From Ampullaceana balthica (lineage: Eukaryota; Mollusca; Gastropoda; Lymnaeidae): a stretch of DNA of 64,000 bases. The notes beneath the pieces were generated by a model, which searched no databases, was not told where the DNA came from, and saw only the letters and a program-made list of their open reading frames with translations. Positions 12,519 to 23,700 of the stretch are shown here, piece by piece. Numbering within the stretch: the first letter of the stretch is position 1; each line of letters begins with the position of its first letter. The stretch lies in NCBI GenBank assembly GCA_944989445.1, contig CALYLW010000494.1, positions 394,004 through 458,003 on the forward strand, read 5' to 3'. The position numbers were made by a program, and so were the translations under genes.

Positions 12519-12954
12519 AAAATGAAAGTTCTCCCGAGAAAATTAAAATGCAAAGCTAAAAAAATTAAGTTCTAAAACTTCAGGATAACCCTTAAAAATC
12601 ATCAGTTATTGACTAAACTAGTATCTAGTTAATTGAAACAATTATTTTAGGTTTACCTTTCTGCTAGTAGAAGATCATTGCGCCATAATTAAGTAATAGT
12701 AAATCGCCTATTTACGACAAAGCTTAAAGATAACTTAAATTAATTAATTTATTGATTTGTATTTTAATTAGTATTTTATAAATTAAGATTGTAAGAAAAA
12801 AGATAACTTGCAAGAACTGTATCAAAGATTTTATTGATTATTTAGGTTTAAAAAAACTGTACAAATAACTCATTTTGTCACACTTTCGGTGACGGTTATT
12901 CTAAAAATTCATTCGATCTTAAAACGGAACGCAATTAATCTTAAGAAAACAAAA

Positions 12955-13100
12955 TTTACGTTACGGCGGGTCGTTCATTTTTCGGCGGATTTATGGCGGA
13001 CAAAATACGGCGGCTAATAAGGCGCGCCGCATATTTTCCGGCGGATTTTCGGCGGACGAAAATTTTGCGGCGTATTCGGCGCGCGGCGGCGGCTAGGGGT
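12955..13100. repeat. Degenerate GC-rich CGGCGGA-motif repeat
   Basis: A short stretch of repeated CGGCGGA/CGGCGCGCC motifs in otherwise AT-rich intron. Non-coding, origin unknown. Confidence 0.5.
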
Positions 13101-13592
13101 AAGGGTGAAGTGGACAGTACTATCGCGATTTTCCAGACTTTATAAATTTCTTATTCCATCATTCGAAGTTGGTAAGAATTGGATGAATAATTGCAAAGTT
13201 ATAGTATAATAATTTGTAAATAAAATGTGTCGAAAAATATGTTTTAAAAAAATTGTGATAGAAAAACTGTCTTCAAATTTTAAGTACACTGACGCCACAT
13301 TCATTTCCTTTTCAAAGTCTGCAAAAAATAAATAATGTTACGTCATGGATTTTGCCATCGGAAGTAATCGAATTTCGTATACATAACATAATAACAGCAC
13401 ATAATTTCATCGGCTTTTTAAAATCCGCGAGCCATTAATTATATAAGATGAGGTCACGGGCCAGTTAAAATTTTAGCGCAGGCTGGACTTTGGACACCCC
13501 TGGCCTAGAGTGTAAATCTTGATAATTAAATGGAAATTATATAGAGGCCTGGACAGTATAGATATTGACAGCTAATAAAGCAGGCTCTAGAG

Positions 13593-13790
13593 CAGGGGTC
13601 TCCAAACCACGGCCCGCGGGCCAGATGCGGCCCGCGAGGCCCTCTCATCCGGCCCCTGGAGACATTTTAACCTCCAAAATAAAGATACTAATTTTACCTG
13701 TAGTTTAACACAAAACTGTGTTTAGTTGGCCCCCAAACTGATATTTGACAGTTAATGCAGCCCTCCGGCAGAAAATTTTGGAGACCCCTG
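13593..13790. mobile_element. hAT-type MITE (CAGGGGTCTCCAAA family)
   Basis: 198 bp. It begins CAGGGGTCTCCAAACC and ends TTTTGGAGACCCCTG. It is flanked by a perfect 8-bp duplication CTCTAGAG (13585-13592 and 13791-13798), diagnostic of hAT-superfamily transposition. The interior has CGGCCCGCGGGCC. Non-coding. Confidence 0.93.
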
Positions 13791-13842
13791 CTCTAGAGGA
13801 CTAGATAATAGATATTGACACCTTATAAAGCAGGCTCTAGAG

Positions 13843-14030
13843 TAGTGCTTCTCAAACTTTTTAGTTTTGCGGACTGGCAGGAATTTTTTCCATTGAAGCA
13901 GGGACCTGTGACGTATTTTCCCTTCACTGACGTGGTAGCGAAATGTCCTTTCTTGGTAACTTCTGCGGACCAGCATCGGATGGCCCACGGACCGGCACGG
14001 GTCCGCGGACCACCACTTTGAGAAGCACTG
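13843..14030. mobile_element. hAT-type MITE (CAGTGCTTCTCAAA family), copy 2
   Basis: 188 bp. Ends TAGTGCTTCTCAAAC and TTTGAGAAGCACTG. Flanked by CTCTAGAG (13835-13842) and CTCTTGAG (14031-14038), 7 of 8 identical. It is the same family as 5473-5659, in opposite orientation. Confidence 0.92.
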
Positions 14031-14282
14031 CTCTTGAGGACTAGACAGTAGATATTGACACCTTATAGCAGGCTCTATAGCAGTGGTTCTCAGCCTGTGT
14101 TTCACTTAGATGTGCTAGGTGGTCCGCGAGCAAAGCATGAAATTTTAATTTTTTTTAAAATTAAGAACACGAAAATGTATAAATGTTGTCACATTTTGAA
14201 TTTATTGATTAATCTTAATCATTCGATGGTGAAAGCATAGCGCCGAAAATAACAATGTTTGGAGTCTATGTTTACTTTTAGA

Positions 14283-14516
14283 TATACAGGTAATCACATA
14301 ACGTCGCACTAGAAGACTATTGTAATAGTTGTTATATTGACATACAGGTAATCACATAACGTCGCACTAGAAGACTATTGTAATAGTTGTTATATTGACA
14401 TACAGGTAATCACATAACGTCGCACTAGAAGACTATTGCAATAGTTGTTATATTGACATACAGGTAATCACATAACGTCGCACTAGAAGACTATTGTAAT
14501 AGTTGTTATATTAACA
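14283..14516 (+). repeat. 58-nt tandem repeat, 4 copies
   Basis: Four nearly identical units (ATACAGGTAATCACATAACG ... AGTTGTTATATTGAC) start near 14283, 14341, 14399 and 14457. It lies inside the hAT element, between its 5' end and the transposase remnant. Confidence 0.9.
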
Positions 14517-14789
14517 TTCAAAAATATTTTTTTGAAAACGATTAGTAAATTAGCCTTAAATTAATATTACAATTATTTAAGTAATAAATTAATTAAATTG
14601 ATTGTACACATGGATCAATTTCTAATAAAGAAACCAACCGAACTTAAGGAGTAGGACAAACATTATAATACCTCATACTCATCCTCACAATCTGTGTGTG
14701 AATAAATGCAGTTCCAGAGCGGAAAAAAAAAGATGAATTGCCATCCGACAGTATGATGGCAAGTATTTGCGCCTGGGGTTTATATGCGT

Positions 14790-15814
14790 CATAGCAAATG
14801 ATCAACCCAGACCACAGTGTATATGTAACATGCTCGCAAATTCTTGCAAATGAAACGATGAAACCTGCAAAACTCCGAAGACATCTGAAAACTAATCATA
14901 ATGTCTGCTCGGAGATTCTTTCTGCGCTAAAACATTCACTTGATAGTCAGAAGTCCTGCACACGACAGACAACCAAAGTCAATGAAAAGGCTTTAAGAGC
15001 ATCATTTTTGGTGGCTATACGAGTAGCACAGGCCAAAAAGCCTGGTTATCAAGGGGTGGAAGTGTTTAAAAGACTGTTTCAATTACGTGATGCTGTTTCA
15101 TGAAGAGAAAAATCAAAGCTTGTTGATCATCTGAACGATAGCTTAGGGGTTGCTGTTCTGGCTTACATGGCTGACATTTTTTAAGAAATTAATAAACTTA
15201 ATTCATCTCTGCAAACTGCAAGGAAAGCAGACACATTTAATTACTCTCAGTCTGCTTTTACTAAAAAATCTTGATCTTTGTTAAACAATATTATTTCAGG
15301 GGAACTTTCACATGTTTGATCAATTGTGCGAATTGACCGAGAAACCAGAAAATGCTGAAATCAATAAACAACGTTTGGTAAATTTGATTTCTGATTATAT
15401 TCAATCGCTGCAGGATCAATTTTATTCTACGTTGGTGATTTGAACGTTCTGAGGTTTTCGTGTATTTCAAGTCATTCCTTGCCCACATAAACTCATTAAA
15501 TTTACTTCCATCGAAATTAAACCAATTCATAGAACTGACAAGCGATACTACTTTGAATATGTTGCTTCAGAAAATGAACTTGATGAAATTTAGTAGTACT
15601 CAAAACTGTCTCAGAGAGCTTAAAAATACTTTTACCCTTTGCAACATCATATCTTTGAGAATGTGGAGTTTGTTCATCATAGTTCATGGTTATAATCAAG
15701 ACAAAACATCATTCCCGACTTGAAGTTGAAGATTACCTCCGATTGAGTCTTTCAAGTATTACACATCGTTTGGATGTGCTGTGCTTAAATGTGCAAGCTC
15801 AAGGCTCACACTAA
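14790..15814 (+). pseudogene. hAT transposase remnant (ZBED5/SCAND3-like)
   Basis: The N-terminal part reads ...VTCSQILANETMKPAKLRRH then TNHN, the degraded BED-finger region of ZBED5/SCAND3-like hAT proteins, where 'MKPAKLRRHL' is characteristic. After several stops and frameshifts (one after 15103), the C-terminal end is recognisable as LEVEDYLRLSLSS then VQAQGSH and a stop at 15812-15814, matching the usual end of this family. Much of the central catalytic domain is missing. Total length is about half of an intact transposase. Confidence 0.75.
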
Positions 15815-16272
15815 ATTAACCAATATAGCCGACTTACTAATACTGTTTAGTTTATGAATTAAATATTTTTTATAGTAACCAATACGAACTGAATAAGACT
15901 TTAAGTATAAGACTAGTATAACTGACATATGTTCATTATAAAATAAAACCATTACAATCTGTTTCCACTCATTATTTTTGGGAGCACACAAATCGTAGTA
16001 TATTAGTATAGTTTTACTTACTACCTAACATGTAAACTAGTAACTAGTTATATACAAAGTATAATTATTTATAATTTTCAGGCACGGCATTTTCTGTAGA
16101 AGTCCGTGGCTAAGACAAATTGTTAAAGTGGTCCTTGAACCTTAAAAGGTTGAGAACCACTGCTCTAGTGGCCTAGATAGTCGATATTGACACTTAATCT
16201 AGCAGGCTCTAGAGGTCTGGACGATAGAAATTGACCCGTCATGTTGTAAAGCTTTTTCTTTTAATTTTCCAG

Positions 16273-16488
16273 GGAAGCAATGAAATAAACGAAACACTTA
16301 TTAAGAAAATAAATGATGACCGAAGGATCCACCTGGTCCCTTCCAAGGTCAAGGACACATTCTTTTTGCGATTTGCTGTGTGCGCCACAAAAACTGAGGT
16401 ATCAGATGTTAAGTTTGCCTGGTCAGTTATCCAAGAGCTGTCTGACCAATTGCTGAACTCTGCGGACAAGAAAACGTATATTCATTGA
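16273..16488 (+). CDS. Ddc: Aromatic-L-amino-acid decarboxylase, terminal coding exon
   Basis: This is the C-terminal 71 residues plus stop (TGA at 16486-16488). The exon follows a good acceptor (TTTTAATTTTCCAG) and begins GSNEINETLIKKIN, then RRIHLVPSKVKD, FFLRFAVCA and a helix FAWSVIQELSDQLL. These match the end of animal DDC in order and spacing (GSN..N..L...I, IHLVP, LRF..C, AW..I.EL), forming the small C-terminal domain that packs beside the active site of the homodimer. Phase 0 at the junction with 1477. The tail NSADKKTYIH is species-specific. Histidine decarboxylase is less likely because it lacks the IHLVP context. An exon-level match is clear; substrate specificity cannot be told from this end of the enzyme. 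Confidence 0.93.
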   Translation, partial: GSNEINETLIKKINDDRRIHLVPSKVKDTFFLRFAVCATKTEVSDVKFAWSVIQELSDQLLNSADKKTYIH

Positions 16489-16640
16489 GTGAACAAAACG
16501 GCAATCAGGTTTTTACCTCTATGGAATGTTCAAGAAAACTAATATTGTTTTCATCAGTGATGTTCATTCCTCATACTGTTATCTGTCAACGGGCCTTTGA
16601 CAAGTTAAGTATTAAATTTAAAAGGAAATAAAACAAACCC
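16489..16640 (+). other. Decarboxylase 3' UTR with probable poly(A) signal
   Basis: Unique sequence follows the stop codon; an AATAAA hexamer lies at 16627-16632, about 140 nt downstream. A pearl-like element begins right after it. The actual cleavage site is not known. Confidence 0.45.
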
Positions 16641-17170
16641 GTAAAAACAAAGTTTTTGACTATAAATCCCTTATAAATAAGACATAACTAACTGTATTGA
16701 TTATTTTCAAACGCGACAAACATTTACAGACTGAATCTGTCTTAACTCAACTTTGCTTCATAACGCGGGGTGGGAGAGGGGAAAAGTCTGGTCACCGATC
16801 GCTGGTCCGAGCTCAGCGTGACACGTAAAATGTAAACAAAAGCACGCCGGTACTTCCAAGGGTCGCGTCAAAGCGTCAACTCAAACTCTCACGTGGAAAA
16901 AAAACAATAAAAAACAGTGAATTTGAATTACATACCTCATATAAGGATAAACTGAAAATGCATAAATTTAATTACGGTACGTTCGATCGATCTGAAATTT
17001 TGATACGATGCATTGTTAGGTGTGACGGGTCCGTGTGCCAAGTTTCAGCTCGATCGGATCACGGGAAGTGGGTCATTTTTTACTTTTGTTTTTCCGCCCG
17101 CCCAAGACAGACAGACAGAGAGAGATGACGACAGAGACGGCGGTGAAGTTAATATAAGGGATTTAAAAAA
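16636..17170 (+). mobile_element. Pearl/Helitron-like element, divergent copy
   Basis: The left end ACCCGTAAAAACAAAGTTTT with TATAAATCCC, the central CGATCTGAAATTTTGATACG, the GACAGACAGACAGAGAGAGA microsatellite and the right end GTTAATATAAGGGATTTAA correspond to the array at 9507-12518, but the interior differs. It lies directly beyond the decarboxylase poly(A) signal. Confidence 0.65.
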
Positions 17171-17213
17171 GATCCTAAAAATGTGGGATGTCTGTTGATT
17201 TAAAATACTAACA

Positions 17214-17695
17214 AATATATAACTAGACCTTTTTGTGTCCATATCCAAATATTTAATTGGACCTTGTGTCAATATCCAAATATTTAACTACACCTTGTTG
17301 TGTCCACATCCAAATATTTAACTAGACCTTGTTGTGTCCATATCCAAATATTTAACTAGACCTTGTTGTGTCCATATCCAAATATTTAACTAGACCTTGT
17401 TGTGTCCATATCCAAATATTTAACTAGACTTAGACCTTGTTGTGTCCATATCCAAATATTTAACTAGACCTTGTTGTGTCCATATCCAAATATTTAACTA
17501 GACCTTGTTGTGTCCATATCCAAATATTTAACTAGACCTTGTTGTGTCCATATCCAAATATTTAACTAGACCTTGTTGTGTCCATATCCAAATATTTAAC
17601 TAGACCTTGTTGTGTCCATATCCAAATATTTAACTAGACCTTGTTGTGTCCATATCCAAATATTTAACTAGACCTTGTTGTGTCCATATCCAAAT
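17214..17695 (+). repeat. 34-nt minisatellite, ~14 copies
   Basis: Units contain CCTTGTTGTGTCCATATCCA followed by AATATTTAACTAGA. Copies are near-identical apart from diverged first units and one 6-nt insertion (near 17430). It lies in intergenic DNA between the two convergent genes. Confidence 0.95.
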
Positions 17696-18044
17696 GTTCT
17701 ATTACCAGGAAAATGTCTTTTGTTGAGCTGCCAACCCTATTACCCCTAAATGTCTTTTACTTCGATTTGTTATTTAATGTTCATTTTTATTAATCCCCTT
17801 CGCCTTCATCTTAATAGTTATTATTAATGTTAATATTTGAAAATTCGTTTCTTAAGTCTGAAAAGATTTAGAATTTAGATGCTTTTTAGATATCACTTTT
17901 TTTTCTTCTCCTTTTATCCGGTTTGTATTTTTTAAATGTGTTTGTCCACAAAATAAATTATAAAATGTGTACCCTGAAAAATGTAGCTGCCAATTTTTGA
18001 GGTCCACCTTTTAACATTTATAGTTAGTTTGTATGTTAGAACAC
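17696..18044. other. AT-rich intergenic sequence
   Basis: No gene, element end or repeat recognised. Confidence 0.6.
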
Positions 18045-18605
18045 AAAAACAGATAGTACCCATATATGATAGTACCCATATATGATGGTACACATATATG
18101 ATAGTAACCATATATGATAGTACCCATATATCAATGGTGGCCAAACTGCGGCTCGCGAGCCGCATGCGAGTCTTCTTTGTTCACATTGCGGCTCGCGTAC
18201 AATTTAGGAAAGATTTGTTATAAAGATTACTGGAAGATTTCCAAACCATGTTTAATGACCAATAGTGCTTCAATGCGCTCTCAACAATTTTTTAATATTT
18301 TAAAATGGCTCCCAGTTACTACAGGTCTGGCCACCCCTGCCATTTGTGATAGTACTAATATATGATAGTACCCATATATGATAGTACCCATATATGATAC
18401 TACCCATATATGATAGTACCCATATATGATAGTACCCATATATGATAGTACCCATATATGATAGTACCCATATATGATAGTACCCATAAATGATAGTACC
18501 CATATATGATAGTACCTATATATGATTGTACCCATATATGATAGTACCCATATATGATAGTACACATATAGTATCAAAAATGGATAGTACCCATATACGA
18601 TAGTC
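18045..18605 (+). repeat. 16-nt minisatellite, split by a MITE
   Basis: The unit ATGATAGTACCCATAT is repeated about 5 times before and about 15 times after a hAT-type MITE inserted at 18132-18339. Because three units make 48 nt and contain no stop on the - strand, long spurious frames arise here. Confidence 0.93.
18132..18339. mobile_element. hAT-type MITE (CAGGGGTGGCCAAAC family), copy 1
   Basis: The left end CAATGGTGGCCAAACTGCGG and right end GGTCTGGCCACCCCTG pair as TIRs; the interior has GGCTCGCGAGCC. The flanks CCATATAT (18124-18131) and CCATTTGT (18340-18347) match at 6 of 8. A sister copy lies at 50750-50937. Confidence 0.8.
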
Positions 18606-20535
18606 ACATCAAATTAAAAATATTAAATTTTAGGACATATGATTTAAGTTTATTTCCATTCCACTTTAGAAAAACTACTAACACTTAGCAAACATTTTGT
18701 TTTGAAAAAGAATGTCGCTATTTCTCAAAGCTTGTTTCTGTTCTTGAGGTCTAAGGGAGGTAATGCTATGAAAATCGCATGATTATTCAGACCTACTTTT
18801 CTCTTCATGCTAAAACTTAATCTTCCCTGTCAGTAATTGATTATAGTCGTGACAATCTATAATCCAATACCACGACAAGGAACATGTGATTTTCAACAAA
18901 CAAACAAAAGTGCATTGAATGAGGTAAACATAAATCCTACAAAATGCCTAAAAACCACCAACGTATCAACAAAAAGACTTACTCTGCAAACAAACAAAAA
19001 AAGGACATATGAAGTACAAAAATAAAGCAAAAATTATGTGCAATGTTTAGTCCAAAAAGACACCAAACAGAATGATGTGATTTTCAAGAATTTTAAGCAG
19101 CACATCTCTTCATTGACAAACTGTAAATCTACATAAAATTGACCTATAAATGGGAGTCATAGAATGAACATAAATATTAAAAATTCAAACAAAAGAAATA
19201 ACATTTTTGTTGTTTTATTTTTTTTTATTTTCACAAAACAGGAGCACTTACTGGTGCTCAACACGGAATGAAACACCATCATAATCTCCCTTTATTTATT
19301 AATTTATTTTTTTTTATAAAAAAAAAGTAAGAAAGAAAAAACTATTCCAACTCTTGTTTGTTTTTTTTAAAAATTATTTGACATACTTCACATTTAAGAC
19401 CTGTTAAGTAAATATGAACACCTAAGTAATAAAACAATAATGCCACATATCTTTAAACGTAGAAAACTCTATGTACATTTCTCTCTGGTCCATAGGACAA
19501 CAGTTGAGTATTTGAATGTTTGGAAATTAAACTGTATTCAATTACACACTTGTTGCTCTATTTGTAATGTTTCAATTGGTGTTCAAGGGATGAAGGGTAT
19601 AGCAAGCTGGACATATTAAGTTAAAGATTAACAGCCATACTAACGATCATTTGAACTTAAAAAAGGTAACTTATTTTCATTGTAACGATAACAGCAAAAA
19701 TAAATTTTACATCTTTCATAAAACAAATTAAAATAAAAGATTAACAATAAATATTTCAAGTGATAAACAAATAATTAAAAGTCTCTCTTTCTCAAAAATA
19801 ATATAATAAAACAACTTGACATGTAGATTTTTTAAACCTAAATGACTAGGTAAGGACATTTTTTTAAAGCACAAGCAAAAAATACATGTACAGTAAACCT
19901 AATTGTTCAAAATAAGGTTATAAGTTACATTATTTAAATTATTTGAAAAAAGAATCTTTGGTGCAAAATATTTTTTTTTAAATTATCTCATTCATCTCAA
20001 ACACTTGGGCAATTCAAAGAAAATAAATACATAAATAAAAATCATCTGACATTCTATCAAGAAAATACTTGCAGTTAAGTATTTTATCCTGACAGAAAAT
20101 CAAAGAATCATTTAACATTTTAAACAGAGCAGCTGATTTTTAATTTTAAAAGTAAGAAATTGTTTCCATGCATCATATTCATTGTGATAAAAGATCTTGA
20201 AGCCTGAGGAGTAAAATGCAGTACAAAGACTTTGAGAAAGTCTTTAAGCACTTGGTCTCTTGCCATTCTTACATTCATTCTTTATTATAAAGCCAACAAG
20301 AGCTCCATAGAACATCTAACACTCACTCTATAAAAATGATCAAAAGGACTAAAGACTAAGTCAAAGATAGACCTGTCTTTATAAAAAAAAAGCCTAAAAA
20401 TCCATACATTTTATGTTAAACTCTTGTTTTTAAGTTAGAAGAGTTTTATTTCATCTGTTATCTTTTTTACTGCCTCTATTTCAAAATAAAGCAAACATGA
20501 AAAGTTAACATGGTCCTTCAATGACTTACTGGCTT
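18606..20535. other. AT-rich intergenic DNA
   Basis: Strongly AT-rich with many short homopolymer runs. No coding frame, RNA gene or element boundaries recognised. It may include the far end of the DDR 3' UTR or only spacer. Confidence 0.5.
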
Positions 20536-20547
20536 TGAACCCTGCAT

Positions 20548-20722
20548 GTCTAGTACTATCCAATATAACCCTGCATGTCTAGTACTATCCATGTCTAGTA
20601 CTATCCATGTCTAGTACTATCCATGTCTAGTACTATCCATGTCTAGTACTATCCATGTCTAGTACTATCCATGTCTAGTACTATCCATGTCTAGTACTAT
20701 CCATGTCTAGTACTATCCAATA
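20548..20722 (+). repeat. 16-nt minisatellite, ~11 copies
   Basis: Perfect repetition of CCATGTCTAGTACTAT, preceded by two longer founder-like units containing CCTGCATGTCTAGTACTATC. Confidence 0.93.
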
Positions 20723-23700
20723 TTTTTAAAATCTCAAAGAAACCAAAGTGCAGAGTAAAAGAAACGAGATTAAAATTGATTTCATCCAAGTCAAACATCA
20801 TCACTGGTAAGAAAGTGAATATATTACAAATCTTTTAGGACTGAATGTTATTGACTTATTCAGAGATTGACATACATGTGAATGGGTTATATGTTATGCA
20901 AACATTCAACCTACTACAATAATCTTAAATTAATTCATTCAGAATATTATGACATCACATAATTCCTTCATCTTTGGTGATCTAATTAATATTGTTATCA
21001 TATTGTTATCATATTTTACTTTAAAAAATTTTTTACCACACAAGTCAAGTATATTAAAGGATTTATGCTTAATTTTTACTATTTTTAAGCAAAAAACATT
21101 ATAATATATATAAATATATATTTATATATGAAATGACATATTATTTATAAATAAGCAAATGACCATAGATATTAACTTAAATGAATTACATGAAGCATTC
21201 AAGAGTTTTTTTCAAACAATCATGTATGGTAAAAATCACAACCGTGTAAGAAACAGGGATAACAAATCATAACATGCTGTTACAGGTCAAAGTCCACATA
21301 AGATTGTGATCAAGGACTTGGCTTCAGCACTGACATATCCTTGCTTGAGTAGCATCAAACACACAGAAAACTTCAGCACTGTCACATCCTTCCTTGAGTA
21401 GCATCAAACACACACAAACATAAACATCAAAATCAAGCACACAATGATTGAATTTTTCAAACACACGCAACTGTAGCTCCAAAAGCACAACTCACACATA
21501 CATTTAAATTAAAAAAATAGATGATGCTTTAATAGAACTGGACATCAACTGGACAACTGCATACCAATATTGTTTACATCCTTCAAGCCATAAATAGATT
21601 TAAATATCTGGGCAAGACTAGTGAAAATTTGTTTTAATTTAAACCAAATATTTGACCCAAGAAAAGAGCTCAAGTTAACATAAGTTCAAAATAGTTAAAA
21701 TAAATACCCCCCTAAAAATTCTTCATTTTAAAAACCTTGATTTAAAGAAAGAAAAAATGGTAGAAGGACACTAATAGAAGGGATTTTTACCTATTATCTG
21801 AGATTTACAGAAGATAAACCTAATTTTAATTATTTTGTTTCCATGAATTTTACCTTAGACAGAGTAAAAAGGAATAGAAAAATCAATTGAAATTTGTAAT
21901 TAACTGTTTTAAATATAAATTATATCAGCAAATATAATCCAATACTACACATATTAAATTTAGAAACAAGTTCAATTTTTATTTGAATCATAATTTAAAT
22001 TCATATATAATTTATTAATTTATAGTCTTTAAAAAAAACTTTTTATAGCTTTATTACACATTCCTTGAACTTCTCAGAAATAAATTCCAGTTAGTCATGA
22101 AGTTATGACACTGAATGTAATCACTGAGGTAATGATGGAAAAAAAATATTTTCCAAACATCCTTTAAATTTTTTAATTAACTAAAAATTTAAATATATTA
22201 TTTTAAAAAACATGATGTTCAATCCTTCTTTTCAAAAGACCTTTGGCGACTCTTTCAAATAAAAATAATTTTTCATATTAGGTCAAATGACTATAATTTA
22301 ATATATTTGTTTTGGATAAGAAAAATATTGGGGGAAAACTTGGTGTCAGGTGGAGAATAAAGAAATAAAATAAATTTATACATTTTGTGCAATTAGACAT
22401 ACATCTATTTTAAATATTGTTGTTTAGTTGAAGTCTGTATAACTTAACATTTTGTGTAACTTAGTTAAAATTTAAATGAAGCCTTAATGTATGCTTTTAT
22501 GCTATTCACAAAGAAAAAGAAATGAACAAAATTTAATTCATAAATGAATAAAAATTTATATGCCAAATCATGGCACAGTTTTTCTCTATTTACATAATTT
22601 ATAGACATCTATTGTATCATTCACAATGTTAAAGTATTATAGGCATTCAAATCATTCTTTAAAGTCTCCATAATACAACATTGTAGTTTATAGCGGTTTT
22701 TTTTTGTGTGATCATTTTAAGTGAAAGAATGTATGGTGTCTATTGAAAATAAAATTTTCCTGCTTGTTAAGAAAGAAAAATATTCACTAAGAAATAACAA
22801 AATGAGAACCCCTATTTGAACAAACAAGAATTTCTGCATGGCTCTGATAAAGGGATTTACTATTTACCTATTGCTTCATAAAAACAAAAAATATCAGCTT
22901 TGTAGTTCTGCAGTCATTACATACATATGGAGAATGTGGACATTGGATGTATGAGTTAAATTTATAATTGACATGAGCATTTATACAACTTTTCTTAAAT
23001 TTAAAAAACTGACTAAAAATTTATTAATTATTAAAAAGAGTCTTTAAGCCTAGCTATGAAATTGTTTACGTTATCAAGCTTTTAATTAAACTATAACAAA
23101 AATTAGGCAAAGATTAGTAATTATTGTTTATTTAACTAAAACCAAATTATTATTTGAAAAAATAACTGCCATTTTAACAAAGTTTTTAACAAATTTCAAA
23201 TTTGACAACTCCTTACCACCTAGTTTCCACCTAGTTTATATCAAAGCCAATAAAATCCATACATCAGGTAAATAAAAGCTCTTGCTAAATTCCTTAGTTA
23301 TTGAAGTTATCTTTCTTTGTAGAGCAAAACAACCAAACTATTAATAACTTATATTAACATATGATAATACAGATGGTTGAAGGACAGACGAAATTAAGCA
23401 ATAAACAAATGGGTAAAATCTTGAATACAATAACAGATGTGTTATACTGTGCTGATAGCCAAATATTGTTGTAAAGGTTTTGTTAATTTTTCAAATTGAC
23501 CAAATTACTCAAATTAGAGAAATTTTGGAAAATTATGTGTTTAATATATCAGCAGAAAACAGAAGCAATTATCTAAAAATTAATTATGATTTACAAAAAT
23601 TTTACTAATACCGCTGATTTTTTGGTGGGATTTAACTATGCATACAATGTATACAATGGTTATATCAAAAAAAATGAACACATAAAACTTATCTGCAATT

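Larger units (their letters stand above)
14081..16162 (+). mobile_element. hAT element (ZBED5/SCAND3-like), decayed
   Basis: About 2.08 kb bounded by CAGTGGTTCTCAGCC and GGTTGAGAACCACTG. The flanks CTCTATAG (14073-14080) and CTCTAGTG (16163-16170) agree at 6 of 8 positions, an aged hAT duplication. It contains transposase remnants at about 14790-15814 and a 58-nt tandem repeat at 14283-14516. It is the longest of three hAT-type insertions into this repeat. Confidence 0.88.
13545..16215 (+). repeat. ~46-nt tandem repeat split by three hAT-type insertions
   Basis: Four units sharing TAGATATTGACACC and AGCAGGCTCTAGAG lie at about 13550-13592, 13795-13842, 14036-14080 and 16168-16214, plus a partial fifth after that. 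After each of the first three units a different hAT-type element is inserted at the CTCTAGAG motif; removing the elements leaves a simple tandem array. Confidence 0.82.
1478..16272 (+). other. Last intron of the decarboxylase gene (14.8 kb)
   Basis: The intron is bounded by GTAAGT at 1478 and a pyrimidine-rich tract ending in CCAG at 16272. It is made up largely of transposable elements, listed separately: a block of diverged 165-nt repeats, several hAT-type elements, a PIF/Harbinger-like element, pearl-like elements, foldback elements and transposase remnants. Unassigned gaps (about 3815-4730, 7160-7400, 12550-13540) are AT-rich and show nothing recognisable beyond what is listed. Confidence 0.8.

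Noticed and set aside
16239..16469. - strand frame opposite the decarboxylase exon
   Set aside because: Shadow of the + strand exon, which has clear family homology and splice signals.
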